From Malania oleifera (taxonomy: Eukaryota > Streptophyta > Magnoliopsida > Santalales > Ximeniaceae): 64,000 nt of DNA. The notes below the pieces were generated by a model. That model did not search any database. It was not told where the DNA came from and saw only the letters and a program-made list of their open reading frames with translations. This document shows, piece by piece, positions 35,891 to 47,519 of the stretch. The stretch covers positions 27,991,682-28,055,681 of the forward strand of contig NC_080417.1 of NCBI RefSeq assembly GCF_029873635.1, in the 5' to 3' direction. How positions within the stretch are numbered: position 1 is the stretch's first letter; every line of letters begins with the position of its first letter. The position numbers and the translations under genes were made by a program.

Positions 35891-36587
35891 AGACTTTTTG
35901 CTTTTGATATTTAAAAAGTCTATTTGAGAAAGATCATTTCCATATTCTCACTCTTACTTGCAAAACATTTTTGAGAGAAATCCCCATACTCTACCAAGTT
36001 TCATATTTTAAATCATTTGAGAGTGCATTTAGATATATTTTTCATTGTATAGATCAACTTGTGAAGAAGCATTTTTTTGTACGCAAAAATTATTATCTAT
36101 CATTTATATTTTTTCGGTTCGGGTTGTGAACCATGCCAAGTGAGGGGATATCACTTGGAGAGGCTTCTCCACTTGTAAGGAGGGAATACGGTGTGTACCA
36201 TTCCAGATGTGGGGTATCGTTTGGAGAGGTGACTTTGCCTATAAGGAGTGTGTAACGTGGTGGCTCCACCTAGTTTAAAGGAGTGTTATAGTGGAAATTT
36301 TTGGGTGGTTTGCTCAAGGCAAGGACGTAGGCGGGGATAATTGAACCTCGTTAAAATTGTTGTGTTTGAATTTCTCTCTTCCTACACTATTTAATTTTCG
36401 CACGTGTATGAGCAATCACAACAAAATAAATGTGAACATACACATGGGAAATTATTTGTTGTGATTGTTTTATATACACGCTTTAAATTTTGTTTGGATA
36501 TTATTTTGTGAATCGGTTAAATAAATTAGCAAAAGTTTTTAAAATCCAATTCACTCCCCCTCTTGGGATCACACCAATCCTCACAAT

Positions 36588-36598
36588 TGGTATCAGAG
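36588..36598 (+). other. Primer binding site of element C
   Basis: TGGTATCAGAG, a match to the initiator Met tRNA primer site, starts two bases after the end of the 5' LTR. Confidence 0.9.
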
Positions 36599-36640
36599 TC
36601 TCGTTTGCAAAAAAGCTTAAACGTTTTTGTTAAAGATCAC

Positions 36641-37803
36641 ATGGCTCATTTTGGTGTATCCTTGTTTTGTGAAGGTCAATCCTTTACAAGACCTCCATTG
36701 TTTTGTGGTATAGATTACACCGTTTGGAAACAAAGAATAATTATTTTTGTGCAAACTATTTATTAGAGGGCTTGTAAAGTGATCAATCAAGGGAACTATA
36801 ACCCAATGAAAATTATTAATAATGTAGAGTTTCCCAATAAGAAATGAATGAGCATGATATTAGTTTAATGCAAATAAATTCTAGTGCTATGAACATGTTA
36901 TATTGTGCTTTAGATACTAACGTTTTTAAATAAATTATAGCATGTCAAAATGCTAAGGAAATTTGGGAAGATCTTGAAAAGAGGTATGGAGAAATTGAGG
37001 AAGAGAAGGCCACCACTCCAACTGACTCAAGCTCAAAAGATCAAGAAGGAGAAAAATGTTGCTTTATAGCTTTAACTGATGAAGAGGTACATTCTTCTCC
37101 TTCCACTTCTTTAAATGATTCATGTACTGATTCGTGGAATAAATCTTGTGATAATTATTGTAGTGAATCATGTGATGAATCTAGTAGTGAAAGCATGCCA
37201 TCTAATGAGGAACTCCAAAAGGAATTTATTAATACTCATAAGATTCTACTTAGGATGTCTAAAAAGGAAAAAAATTTGAAAGATGAAAATAAAAATTTGG
37301 CAAAACAATTAGAAGAGTTAAAAGAATCTAAAATTCTTGTTGAAAAGGAAAAAAAGCTTGAAAATCGAGATATTAGAATACAAGAATGAAAAAGTAGTGA
37401 GAGAACTAGCGAATCTAAGATCCCAAGTTTCTATTGAAAATGAGAAGGATTGGTATATTTCTAAACTTGAAAGCAAAGTCAACAAATGGCTAAAGAGCTT
37501 GTAAGATCACAAGAAAATTGCAAAGGCATAAAATACTTAGAAATACTTATCCTCGAAATAAAATTAGAGGAACAATCTAAGATCATCCATACATTTACAA
37601 GAGGTAAAGAAAATTTTGAAAAGAAGGGCATAGGATATAATGGAATTGAAAATAAGAAGAAAAAGAACCTTTACATGAAGTATTTTGTAAAAGCCTCCAA
37701 ATTCTATGCTACCTCCTCTGGTGCTTATACTCACACCACGTGCTTCCTATGTAAAAGAAGGGCTATATCAAATTCGATTGCTCCTTCAAAAGGAAAGGTA
37801 TGA
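36641..37803 (+). pseudogene. Element C Gag, broken and internally deleted
   Basis: Sirevirus Gag. The ATG at 36641 opens MAHFGVSLFCEGQSF, then RPPLFCGIDYTVWKQR, the usual start. A TAG at 36763 breaks it. The UBN2-type text NAKEIWEDLEKRYG (about 36950) runs straight into an acidic stretch (EEEKATTPTDSSSKD), so the rest of the UBN2 domain and the zinc knuckle seem deleted. A Lys/Glu-rich coiled coil follows (NEELQKEFINTHKILLRMSK, 37195-37389, and 37486-37803) with frameshifts between. Near the end a degenerate TCFLCKR occurs where the second knuckle would be. Confidence 0.8.
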
Positions 37804-38315
37804 AAATCAAACAAATTTGAAGAGTCAAAGAAACACCGGGTTCTAACCTATCAAGGCCCAAATAAAAATGGGTACCAAAATGAGCCCCATTGTTCCCACC
37901 TTAGATCTTAGGATTGAGAACTTAGTAGAGTTAACCATCCCTAAATGAAGAAGGGATAGTGATGAAAAAAATGCTCAGGACAGGTTTGTGCTTAAATTGT
38001 AAAATCTTAGTATACGCATTTACTATATTAAGAACCTAAGAGATTCAAGCCAATATGAAAAATTCAAATGATATAACCAATCTAATCGCTTACTGTATAT
38101 ATCAAAATGATTAGTTAAAATATGAAAATATTGGTTATAACATGCTAACCTTTGAACTGAAAAAGAATGAGTTAATTTATGCCTGAATGGGACTTTGGTA
38201 TCCACACAGTCCATATCATTCCTTTGAAATGTTCTAAGTAAAGGTCAAAGGCAAAACTAGATAAAAAATCTGGAACCTTACATTTTTGAAATGAATAACA
38301 TAAATCATCAAATTT
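37804..38315 (+). mobile_element. Interior of element C, left part
   Basis: Non-coding remainder of C between its Gag and solo LTR J. It begins with a WVPK-like region and then decays. Protease, integrase, RT and RNase H of C are not found anywhere in the window, so C lost most of its pol. The last five bases AATTT (38311-38315) are the probable left target duplication of J. Confidence 0.6.
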
Positions 38316-40579
38316 TGAAAAATAAGGTGTGCTCCTAAGAGGGGGGGGGGGTGAATTAAGATTTTAAAATTTCTTTGCAAACTATTTGTTTTACAAGTTC
38401 CTTCAGTTAAGTGTTAACCCCAACAAATCTTCTTTTTAGTAGTTACACAAATACAAAGATAATGATCAACAATCCTTTGAACTTTAATCAACAATCATAC
38501 CAAGTTCAATTTTTTATGTTAAAGACCAGCTTGGTTAAATTCTCAGGTTCTCTTAATATTAAAAATTAGAATCAATGAATAAAGATAATATCAAGGTGAT
38601 TTTCAAATCATCGAATAAATCAAGCTTACAACTTTCCTTTAATAGAATAGTGAATCTCAGCTTTAATATTCAATACTTTAGAAATTTTAATCCAATCAAC
38701 TCCTTGATTCAAATCAATATTCAATATTCAATTTCAAGTTCAAACCTTTGATGTGAAGGCACAACTGATCAAATTTAAGAATCAATTTAAAATGGTTTAT
38801 AAACCAATATCAAATTTTAAACTTAACCTAGAATTTATTCCTTTAATACAATCAATGAAATATGATTCTCGAAGATTTGATTTTTGAAAATAATTAAGAT
38901 TAAGGCTTCTGATGATTCAATATTCAAAAAATTAGAACTTTGATGAATTTGTCAAACCAACCAAGCAAGTAATTTTATGCGGAGTTTAGATGTGCTTCAA
39001 AATCAAGATTCCAACAATCCCCAAGGTTTAGCAAGATATAAAAATCATACACGCAATTAATATCCTTGTAAAAATTTAAAGAGAGTAGGGAGAAGAGCTT
39101 AGAACCGTATTCTTACAAGGTTTGGCCCAAGGCCTACGTCCTTACCCCAAGCAACCACTGTGAGGATTCCAACTTTCTTTATTAGGCCAAAGTTACAACC
39201 TCTCTCCCTCAAAGGCGGAGTTCACCTCCCTAACGAGAATCCCCTCCCGCTAGGCGATGATTCAATCCCTTGAACCATAAAAAACAAATCTCTCTCTAAC
39301 AAGAATACTCCTTCTTGCTAGTCCAAGGATTCAACAATCTTAAATCGTCAAAAAACAAAAGAAACAATTTGTGTACAATTAACACTCTCAACAAGAGCAG
39401 ATTAGTATAATTGAATATCACAATATACTTCAATAAAAGTCAATATAGAAAGATGAAGCTCAAATGATTGTTACCAGATTTCTGATTTAGAATTGAAATT
39501 CTCAATGTAAATAGATTAGAAAAACTTTGGCTTTGTCAGCAATAGCACAACAATAGCTTTCAAAAAATTTCAACAGTAGTATTCTAGAATTTGTATTATG
39601 TGCTTGCTAGTTATTGTTTAATTCTTGAAATCAACATGTATTTATAGAGTTAAAAAGTAATTTTTTTGTGTTGCCCAAGTTACTTGGAGTGTTTTTCAAT
39701 TTTTCACAAAGTTTGGGGGCCAAGCAATCAAATTTGGAAAATTTCCCTCACTGTTATAAATTTAAAATCATGAAGGTCAGTCGCCTGTGCCTTTTAAATT
39801 TCATAATATTTTTGAAACACAATATAGGGTCAGTTGCCTGAGCCTAAGAGGTCAGTCACCTTGCTCGGTTTATTTGGTGTCTTAAAAAGCTCATAAAATG
39901 TCAGTCACCTGTCTTGCTGTCAGCTTCAACCACCCTTTAGTATTTTGAATATAACTTTAACTATAAAACTCCAAATAAGACGATCTTGGTATCAAAATAA
40001 AGCTAAGAAAAAAATACTACAACTTTCATGTTGAATATTTTTTTAAGATAGGAAGACATTGATAGAAAAAATTTCACATCAATGTAGCTATAGAAAAAAA
40101 AAAAAAAAGAGAATTTGGAGAATCCTGTTTTGGTGCTTTTCATTCCAAAAATAATTTAAACCCTTTTGAAATAACTTTTGACCTTATAAAAATATTTTCC
40201 AAGTATTTTAAAAGGTATGTAGGTCCAAGTAATTAACTTAAGAGTTTCATGCATCCATATTGAAATCATTTGAAGTACTTACATGAGACTTCATAAAAGA
40301 CTATAACTTTCTAAGCGCTACGTCTTCATGTCTTTGCTTTTACTTCCTTCATGTTTGACTTGACTTTAAGCTTCAATAGTCTTTAGCTTCATAAGATCTT
40401 GTACCGTTAAATTTGAGCTTTAAACAGACTTGTCAAGCACTTGATATTGATCACTTGAGTCACTTGATCTTGATTCTTTATCAACACATTTGATCCTGAA
40501 ACTTTACTTAACCAAATATATTAAGTTCCCTTGATTTGTTATCATCAAAACAAGATTCTTAAACCTTATTAGGCCAACA
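38316..40579 (-). mobile_element. Solo LTR J (Sirevirus-type, minus) inside element C
   Basis: On the minus strand it starts TGTTGGCCTAATAAGG at 40579 with 'cttgttttgatgataacaaatc', and ends at 38316 after the complement of the tail (GAATTAA after a run of twelve G). TATA (TATAAATACATG, minus) is at about 39636-39646. The U5 block is present in complement (39113-39155). Flanks AATTT (38311-38315) and ACTTT (40580-40584) are a target duplication with one mismatch. A motif array with GTCAGTCGCCTG lies at 39775-39925. Length is 2264 bp, and no internal region is present. Confidence 0.82.
39775..39925 (-). repeat. GTCAGTCGCCTG motif array in solo LTR J
   Basis: Four variants occur at about 39777, 39829, 39852 and 39901 (GTCAGTCGCCTG, GTCAGTTGCCTG, GTCAGTCACC and GTCAGTCACCTG). 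The array is upstream of the minus-strand TATA at about 39640. The motif is only partly self-complementary. It is the counterpart of the arrays in the other LTRs. Confidence 0.6.
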
Positions 40580-40665
40580 ACTTTTATATAAAATCTCAGA
40601 AGAATGTTTGTGCAAATCCACTTCCAATGGATAATGTATCTTTTTTTTTTTTTATTAAATGATTC
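40580..40665 (+). mobile_element. Short interior piece of element C between J and D
   Basis: 86 bp that separate solo LTR J from element D, including a T-run. The last five bases GATTC (40661-40665) are the left target duplication of D; the right copy is at 59175-59179. Confidence 0.6.
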
Positions 40666-41564
40666 TGTTGAATCAGGTGTAATCCTGAGAGGGGGAGGGG
40701 GGTGAATTGGGTATTTAAAATTCTTTGACACTTATTTACCACTTACACCCTTCTTATATATTTACCAATGAATTCTTGTAACTCAATTACTCATGTGCAA
40801 GGCAATCCAACTTATACATGCAATGTAAACAATTTAAATGCAGCGCTGAAAGTAAAGAGTAAAGGGAAGAGAGAAGACAAACACGATTTTACGAGGTTCA
40901 GTCGACTTGGCCCACGTCCTCGCCTTGTGCAACCACTCAAGGATTTCACTAAATCCCTACTCCTTAAATTGGGACATAACTTCCCTTACAATCCGCTGCT
41001 TACAAGAGACATAACTCTCTCCTACTCTACTGCTTACAAGAGATACAACTCTCTTCTACTCCGTTGCTTACAAGAGATACAGCTCTCTTCTCACACACCG
41101 GTTCACACATCGAACCGTGTATATAATAGAATCTGAAAAATAACACTAAAAAATGCTTCTAACAAAAGCATGCGAGTACAAATCAAATTCCTAACACATT
41201 AACATATGATTAAACTTGAAGCTCATGAATATAGGAAAACAATACAATCGTTTTATGTATGATATGCTTCAACACACAAACCATCTTTAACCAAAACTCC
41301 CACGTAATGATATATTTAAAATGCTTTGGAGTATACTAGGGTTCTAGTTCACTTTGTAAAGATGCACACATATATCTAATGTGAACTTGATAAAAGTCTT
41401 ATCTTGAATATTTTATAAATCTATATCAAAAAGCTTTCTATCAAATATTTAATCACAACTCAATCTTTGTAATATGTAAATGTATATGATATGTAATTCA
41501 AAGAACAAAATCCTGAGTATAAGATTTTCCAAACAAGATATCCCTTAATAAAATAGATATTTAT

Positions 41565-43922
41565 TGTGACACCGCGAACTCGCCAAGTGGGACCTGGGTG
41601 CTACGTGTTCCTATCACTTGTATCTGATACCATAATTAACATGCACCCAGTGAAACATAAATATGTACCCTCAAATAAATACCAGAGTTCTATATAACAA
41701 CCCAAAAAACAAACACTACAACATCCAGATATCCATATCCACATCCAGCATTTAAAACATAACCCAATACAAATACATCTGTATATATATATACCAGTAT
41801 CTCATAATACCCCAAAAAGAAACCACCAAATACAATCCCAGCCTAGACCTTCAAACTCGGTCTCGAGAAGAACCTGAAAAATTGTTAATCCACTAGGATG
41901 AGACACTTCTCAGTAAGGGTGGAATAAATTATAACAGTGTGTGACAACTAAGTTTTAATATTTATATTTCAAAGTAAACTGCTTCTCATATAACATCAAC
42001 AACAACTGAGAAAATGTACCATTAATAACATCCCCGACATCTAATATCATAGACACATCCAATATGCACAAGTACATAATTTTTATGCAGGCGAAAGTCC
42101 CTAAGGATAGGGAAGATTACCCGTCCATACTAGCTTCCCTCTGCTCTGGTACTAAAAATTACCTACTAGAGCACACACCTTACTCAGTAAGCCCTCAGGT
42201 GAAGTATTACCTCACTGCCAGTACACACATCTTTATTATTTTAAAGGCGAAGGTTTCCGAGGATCGGGATGTCTACCCGCCCATACAAGTAGCATCCCTT
42301 TGCACTAATACCAAGAAACTACCCAAAAGAGCACTCGCATTTCTCAGCAAACCCCCGGTGGTATGTTTACCTCGCCGCATGCACACACATGCATTCACAA
42401 TGTGCTATACCATTATTTTTATGCTATAATTAAATTCACATGCGCACAACACATCCACACTGGAATCATGCATCTCATACTTCATCTTCCAATGTCCTCA
42501 GTACGTGGCCCACGCAGAGTAATTGCGTACATGTCAGTAAGTAGCCCACACAGGCACCTACGTACTTCTTATCTACACGTGCCCCACACAGGCACCACTA
42601 CCCACACATGGTACATAACATGGCCCACACAGGTACCACCATCCACACAGGATGCATAACATGGCCCACACATACGCCATTATCCACACAAGATATAACG
42701 TGGCCCACACAGGCACCACTCTAACTTGTGTGACACGTGACCCCCATAGGCACCACTATTCACCAGTATCCAATCCCCATGACCTACCCGTCGTACATTA
42801 GTAGAATAAGCTCCTCGACCTGCCAATGTTCTACCTCATATAATGACGGCTCCTCAATCTGCCAACGTCATATCATGATTTATATCTAGGCAATATAACA
42901 ACCTCCTCATGCCAACGTTATATTGAGATGCATACGAATAGCCACACCAGTTAATTCACACAGACGCATCAATGCATTTCCACACAGGAATCTAACATAT
43001 CAATTCATTCATCATGTCATAATCATTCCAAACATCCCCACATGCAAACCCAAATACCACAGTAATTCATATTCAATTTATTAGGAAAATTGTTCCCATG
43101 TCACATGAATTTAATATCATATGCAATTATCCCAAATATAAACTTTAAACAAAATCATCATTTTCTAGTACTCAGACGATTCTAAAAATCATATAGATAA
43201 ATAATAAATTTCATATGTTCGTAAATAACTGGTTCACCTTAATAAAATACTGATATAATTTTATTCCCCCTTACTTGATTCCCTGAATCATGCCTACAGG
43301 GCTCCCAAAATTATACCCGCGGCGCTCACCCGAACCCTAATTCAATCAAATCAACCCCAATAAAATATTATTTTAATTTTTCCTAATTTATAATAATTAA
43401 ATACCAATTAATTTCTAAATAACCCATTTATCCTAATTTTGGGGCTATTTCTACAACGACCCCACGAGAAATTTGCTCCGTTAGACTTGTAGAGAATCAT
43501 TCCTATATTCTCGTGATGGTGTCCGATCGTCCATTTGACTTAAAACTTAAGAAAAATTGAGGTAAGAATGATAATTTTCCTTACCCCAGGAGATATGCCT
43601 ACGTTGCTCCTACGACAAATCTACTTCGGTAGATATGTCGGTGGCGGAGAATGGAGTCTAGTGGTATTTTCGGATTTTCAATTGGGCGAGAATCCGTTGC
43701 CAAATCATAGAGAGAAGAGGAGTGGAGAGCGCGAGCTGAAAGAGTTTTTTTTTTTTCTCTTTCTTTCTTTCTTTCTTTCCCTTTTTGCGTGTGAAGCTCT
43801 CCCCCCTTTTTTTTTTTTCCTTTCCACTTCCTATTTGCTACAGGTTGCTCAATAACTAAGTTTCCTTTTCCCTTTTCTTCTTCTTCTTTTTTTTTTCTTT
43901 CCTTTATCCTTTACTTTACTTT

Positions 43923-43968
<46 letters not shown>

Positions 43969-44110
43969 CCTTATATGTAATTAAGTTTATATACATATAC
44001 ATATATATACTCACAATCCTCAAATTTCTTAATTTAATTAATTTTCTTAATAATAATAAATTAATTAATTAATAATAAATTTTTTAAATAATTTTTTTTT
44101 GGTCGTTATA
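41565..44110 (-). mobile_element. Array E, LTR 1 (non-coding Tekay-like element)
   Basis: First of three near-identical LTRs, 2546 bp. It starts TGTGACACCGCGAACTCGCC at 41565, preceded by target duplication TTTAT (41560-41564). It ends GGTCGTTATA at 44110, where the last bases are mutated from ACA. In the element's own orientation (minus) it would start TGTAACGACC and end GGCGTCACA. It holds a short repeat cluster built on GTGGCCCACACAGGCACC (42495-42770), CT-rich runs and a (TA)n run at about 43927-43962. Open frames here are low-complexity shadows. Confidence 0.88.
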
Positions 44111-44549
44111 TTCTCCCCTTCTTGTGAAATTTCGTCCTCGAAATTCGCTAATAAATTATTTTACAAAAGTAAATTTAAAACCTTCATATCACATTAGGTA
44201 CAATTATAGAAGCATGAATCAATTTACCATTTAAATCCTCAATTAAAACATCAAGCAACCAGCTTATCCCCAAATGAACTTAACCCTCAAGTTCTAATTC
44301 TGAGTTCCAGTCTCTCTACTCAGAAACATCCGTCAACGGATTACCGTGGTTTTCTAAAACTAGCCGGATTTAGAAATTCACAAAAGCCTTCAAGGGATTT
44401 TTGCCTCTAAGTTACGTAACAAAACTTAAAATCTCCTATCAACATCCTAATTTACCTATTCCTATCCTTATCCTTTTTCGTACCTATACTCTGGTATTAA
44501 TCAATCCGAAAGTTTGCAGAATCTATAACCTAATGCTTTGATACCACAA
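44111..44549 (-). mobile_element. Array E, internal domain 1 (non-coding, 439 bp)
   Basis: The whole interior between LTR 1 and LTR 2. On the minus strand it starts with a PBS (TGGTATCAAAGC, 44535-44546) three bases inside LTR 2. It ends with GAGGACGAAATTTCACAAGAAGGGGAGAA, given here only as a block at 44111-44139: the GAGGAC.AAATTT motif plus a polypurine tract like that of Gypsy element F. No gag or pol text is present. Only leader and polypurine region are kept, so the element depended on enzymes from elsewhere. Confidence 0.85.
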
Positions 44550-46906
44550 TGTGACGCCCCGAACCCGCCAAGTGGGACCCGGGTGTCACGTGTTCCAATC
44601 ACCTATATCTGATACCATAATTAACATGCACGCAGCGGAACATAAATAAATAACCTCAAATAAATACCAGAGTTCTATATAACAACCCAAAAACAAACAC
44701 TACAACATCCAGATATCCATATCTACATCCAGCATTTAAAACATAACCCAGTACAAATACATCTATACGTATATACCAGTATCTCACAATACCCCGAAAA
44801 GAAACCACCAAATACAATCCCAGCCTAGGCCTTCAAACCCAGTCTCCAGAAGAACCTGAAAAATTTTTAATCCACTAGGGTGAGACACTTCTCAGTAAGG
44901 GTTGAATAAATTATAATAGTGTGTGACAACAGAGTTTTATTATTTATATTTCAAAATAAACTGCTTCTCATATAACATCAACAACAACTGAGAAAATGTG
45001 CCATTAATAACATCCCCGAAATCTAATATCATACACACATCCAATATGCACAAGTACATAATTTTTATGCAGGCGAAAGTCCCCAAGGATAGGAAAGATT
45101 AACCACCCATACAAGTAGTTTCCCTCTACTCTGGTACTAAAAACTACGTACTAGAGCACTCACCTTACTCAGTAAGCCTTCAGGTGAAGTATTACCTCAC
45201 CGCCAGTACACACATATTTATTATTTAAAAGGCGAAGGTTTCTAAGGATCGAGATGTCTACCCGCCCATACAAGTAGCATCCCTTTGTACTGATACCAAG
45301 AAACTACCCAGAAGAGCACTCGCCTTTCTTAGCAAGCCCCCGGTGGTATGTTTACCTCGGTGCATGCACACACATGCATTCACAATGTGCTATACAAATT
45401 TTTTTATGCTATAATTAAATTCACATGCGCACAACACATCCACATAGGAATCACGCATCTCATACTTCATCTTCCAATGTCCTCAGTACGTGGTCCACAC
45501 AGAATAACTACGTACATGTCAGTATGTGGCGCCACATAGGCACTTACGTACTTTTTATCTACACGTGGCTCATACAAGCACCACTACCCACACATGGTAC
45601 ATAACATAGCCCACACAGGTACCACCATCAACACAGGATGCATAACATGGCCCACATAGGCGCCATTATCCACACAAGGTATAACGTGGCCCACACAGGC
45701 ACCACTTTAGCTTGCGCGACACGTGGCCCACATAGGTACCACTATTCACTAGTATCCAATCCCCATGACCTACCCGTCATACATCAGTAGAACAAACTCC
45801 TCGACCTGCCAATGTCTTATCCCATATAAATGACAATATGACAAGCTCCTCGATCTGCCAACGTCATATCATGATTTATATCTAGGCAATATAACAACCT
45901 TCTCATGCCAACGTTATATTGAGATGCATACAAATAATCACACCAGTTAATTCACACAGACCCATCAATGCATTTCCACACAGGAATCCAACATATCAAT
46001 TCATTCATCATGTCATAATCATTCCAAACATCCCCACATGCAAACCCAAATACCACAGTAATTCATATTCAATTTATTAGGAAAATTGTTCTCATGTCAC
46101 GCGAATTTAATATCATATGCAATTATCCCAAATATAAACCTTAAACAAAATCATCATTTTCTGGTACTAAAACGATTCTAAAAATCATATAGATAAATAA
46201 TAAATTTCATACGCTCATAAATAACTGGTTCACCTTAATAAAATACTAATATAATTTTATTCCCCCTTACCTGATTCCTTGAATCACGCCTGCAGGGCTC
46301 CCAAGAATTATACCTGCGGTGCTCACCCGAACCCTGATTCAATCAAATCAACCTCAATAAAATATTATTTTAATCTTTCCTAATTTACAATAATTAAATA
46401 CTAATTAATTTCTAAATAACCAATTTATCCTAACTTTGGGGCTATTTCTACAATGACCCCACGAGAAATCTGCTCCGCTAGACTTGTAAAGAATCATTCT
46501 TAGATTCTTGTGGTGGTGCCCGATCGCCCATTTGACTTAAAATTTAAGAAAAATTGAGGTAAGAATGAGAATTTGCCTTACTCCAGGAGATATGCCCACG
46601 TTGCTCCTACGACAAATCCACTTCGATAGATATGTCGGTAGTAGAGAATGAAGTCTAGTGGTATTTTCGGATTTTCAATTGGGAGAGAATTCGTCGCGAA
46701 ATCGTAGAGAGAAGAGGAGTGAAGAGCGTGAGTTGAAATAGTTTTTTTTTCTCTTTCTTTCTTTCTTTCCCTATCTACGCGTGAAACTCTCCCCCTTTTT
46801 TTTTTTTTTCCTTTCCACTCCCTGTTTGTTACAGGATGCTTAATAACTAAGTTTCCTTTTTCCTTTTTTTTTTTCTTCCCTTTATCCTTTACTTTACTTT
46901 TATATA

Positions 46907-46959
<53 letters not shown>

Positions 46960-47077
46960 TTTCATATACATATATATATATATATATATACACTCACAAT
47001 CCTCAAATTTCTTAATTTAATTAATTTTCTTAATAATAATTAATTAATTAATTAATAATATTTTTTTGGTCATTACA
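44550..47077 (-). mobile_element. Array E, LTR 2 (shared middle LTR)
   Basis: 2528 bp, TGTGACGCCCCGAACCCGCC at 44550 to GGTCATTACA at 47077. It is collinear with LTR 1 and LTR 3, with scattered substitutions and small gaps. It serves both neighbouring interiors. The same GTGGCCCACACAGGCACC-type cluster is at about 45485-45750, and a long (TA)n at about 46913-46990. Confidence 0.9.
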
Positions 47078-47519
47078 TTCTCCCCTTCTTGTGAAATTTC
47101 GTTCTTGAAATTCGCTAATAAATTATTTTACAAAAGTGAATTTAGAACCTTCATATCACATTAGGTACAATTATAGAAGCATGAATCAATTTACCATTTA
47201 AATCCTTAATTAAACATCAAACAACCAACTTATCCCCAAATCAACTTAACCCTCAAGTTCTAATTCTGAGTTCCAGTCTCTCTACTCAGAAACATCACCA
47301 TCAACGGACTTACCATGGTTTTCTATAACTGACCGGATTCAGAAATTCACAGAAGTCCATCAAGGGATTTTTGCCTCTAAGTTATGAAACAAAACTCAAA
47401 ATCTCCTATCAACATCCTAATTTACCCATTCCTATCCTTATCCTTTTTCGTACCTATACTCTGGTATTAATCAATCCTAAAGTTTGCAGAAACTATAACC
47501 TAATGCTCTGATATCACAA
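47078..47519 (-). mobile_element. Array E, internal domain 2 (non-coding, 442 bp)
   Basis: Second copy of the interior, collinear with 44111-44549. The PBS is slightly mutated (minus strand TGATATCAGAGC, 47505-47516), next to the LTR 3 start. The polypurine tract GAAGGGGAGAATG is at the LTR 2 side. No coding capacity. Confidence 0.85.

Larger units (their letters stand above)
32440..36585 (+). mobile_element. 5' LTR of Sirevirus element C, split by solo LTR I
   Basis: It starts TGTTGATTTTTTGAG, shows 'ctcgttttgataatgacaaa', and ends CCTCTTGGGATCACACCAATCCTCACA at 36585, followed by the PBS. Without the inserted solo LTR I and its duplication, it is about 1973 bp. It contains two ~177-bp tandem copies (about 32838-33015 and 33016-33195, each with 'ttttgata.caagaa.gt.ca.tttggagtt'), a TATA-like CTACAAATAC at about 33305, further imperfect duplications at 33360-33660, and the conserved U5 block (36315-36352). 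The matching 3' LTR is at 62464-63066 and lacks about 1.4 kb. Confidence 0.85.

Noticed and set aside
40768-41136. 122-codon open frames at 40768-41136 and 56955-57323
   Set aside because: Homologous positions in the two LTRs of D on the antisense strand; they reflect LTR identity and contain no known domain.
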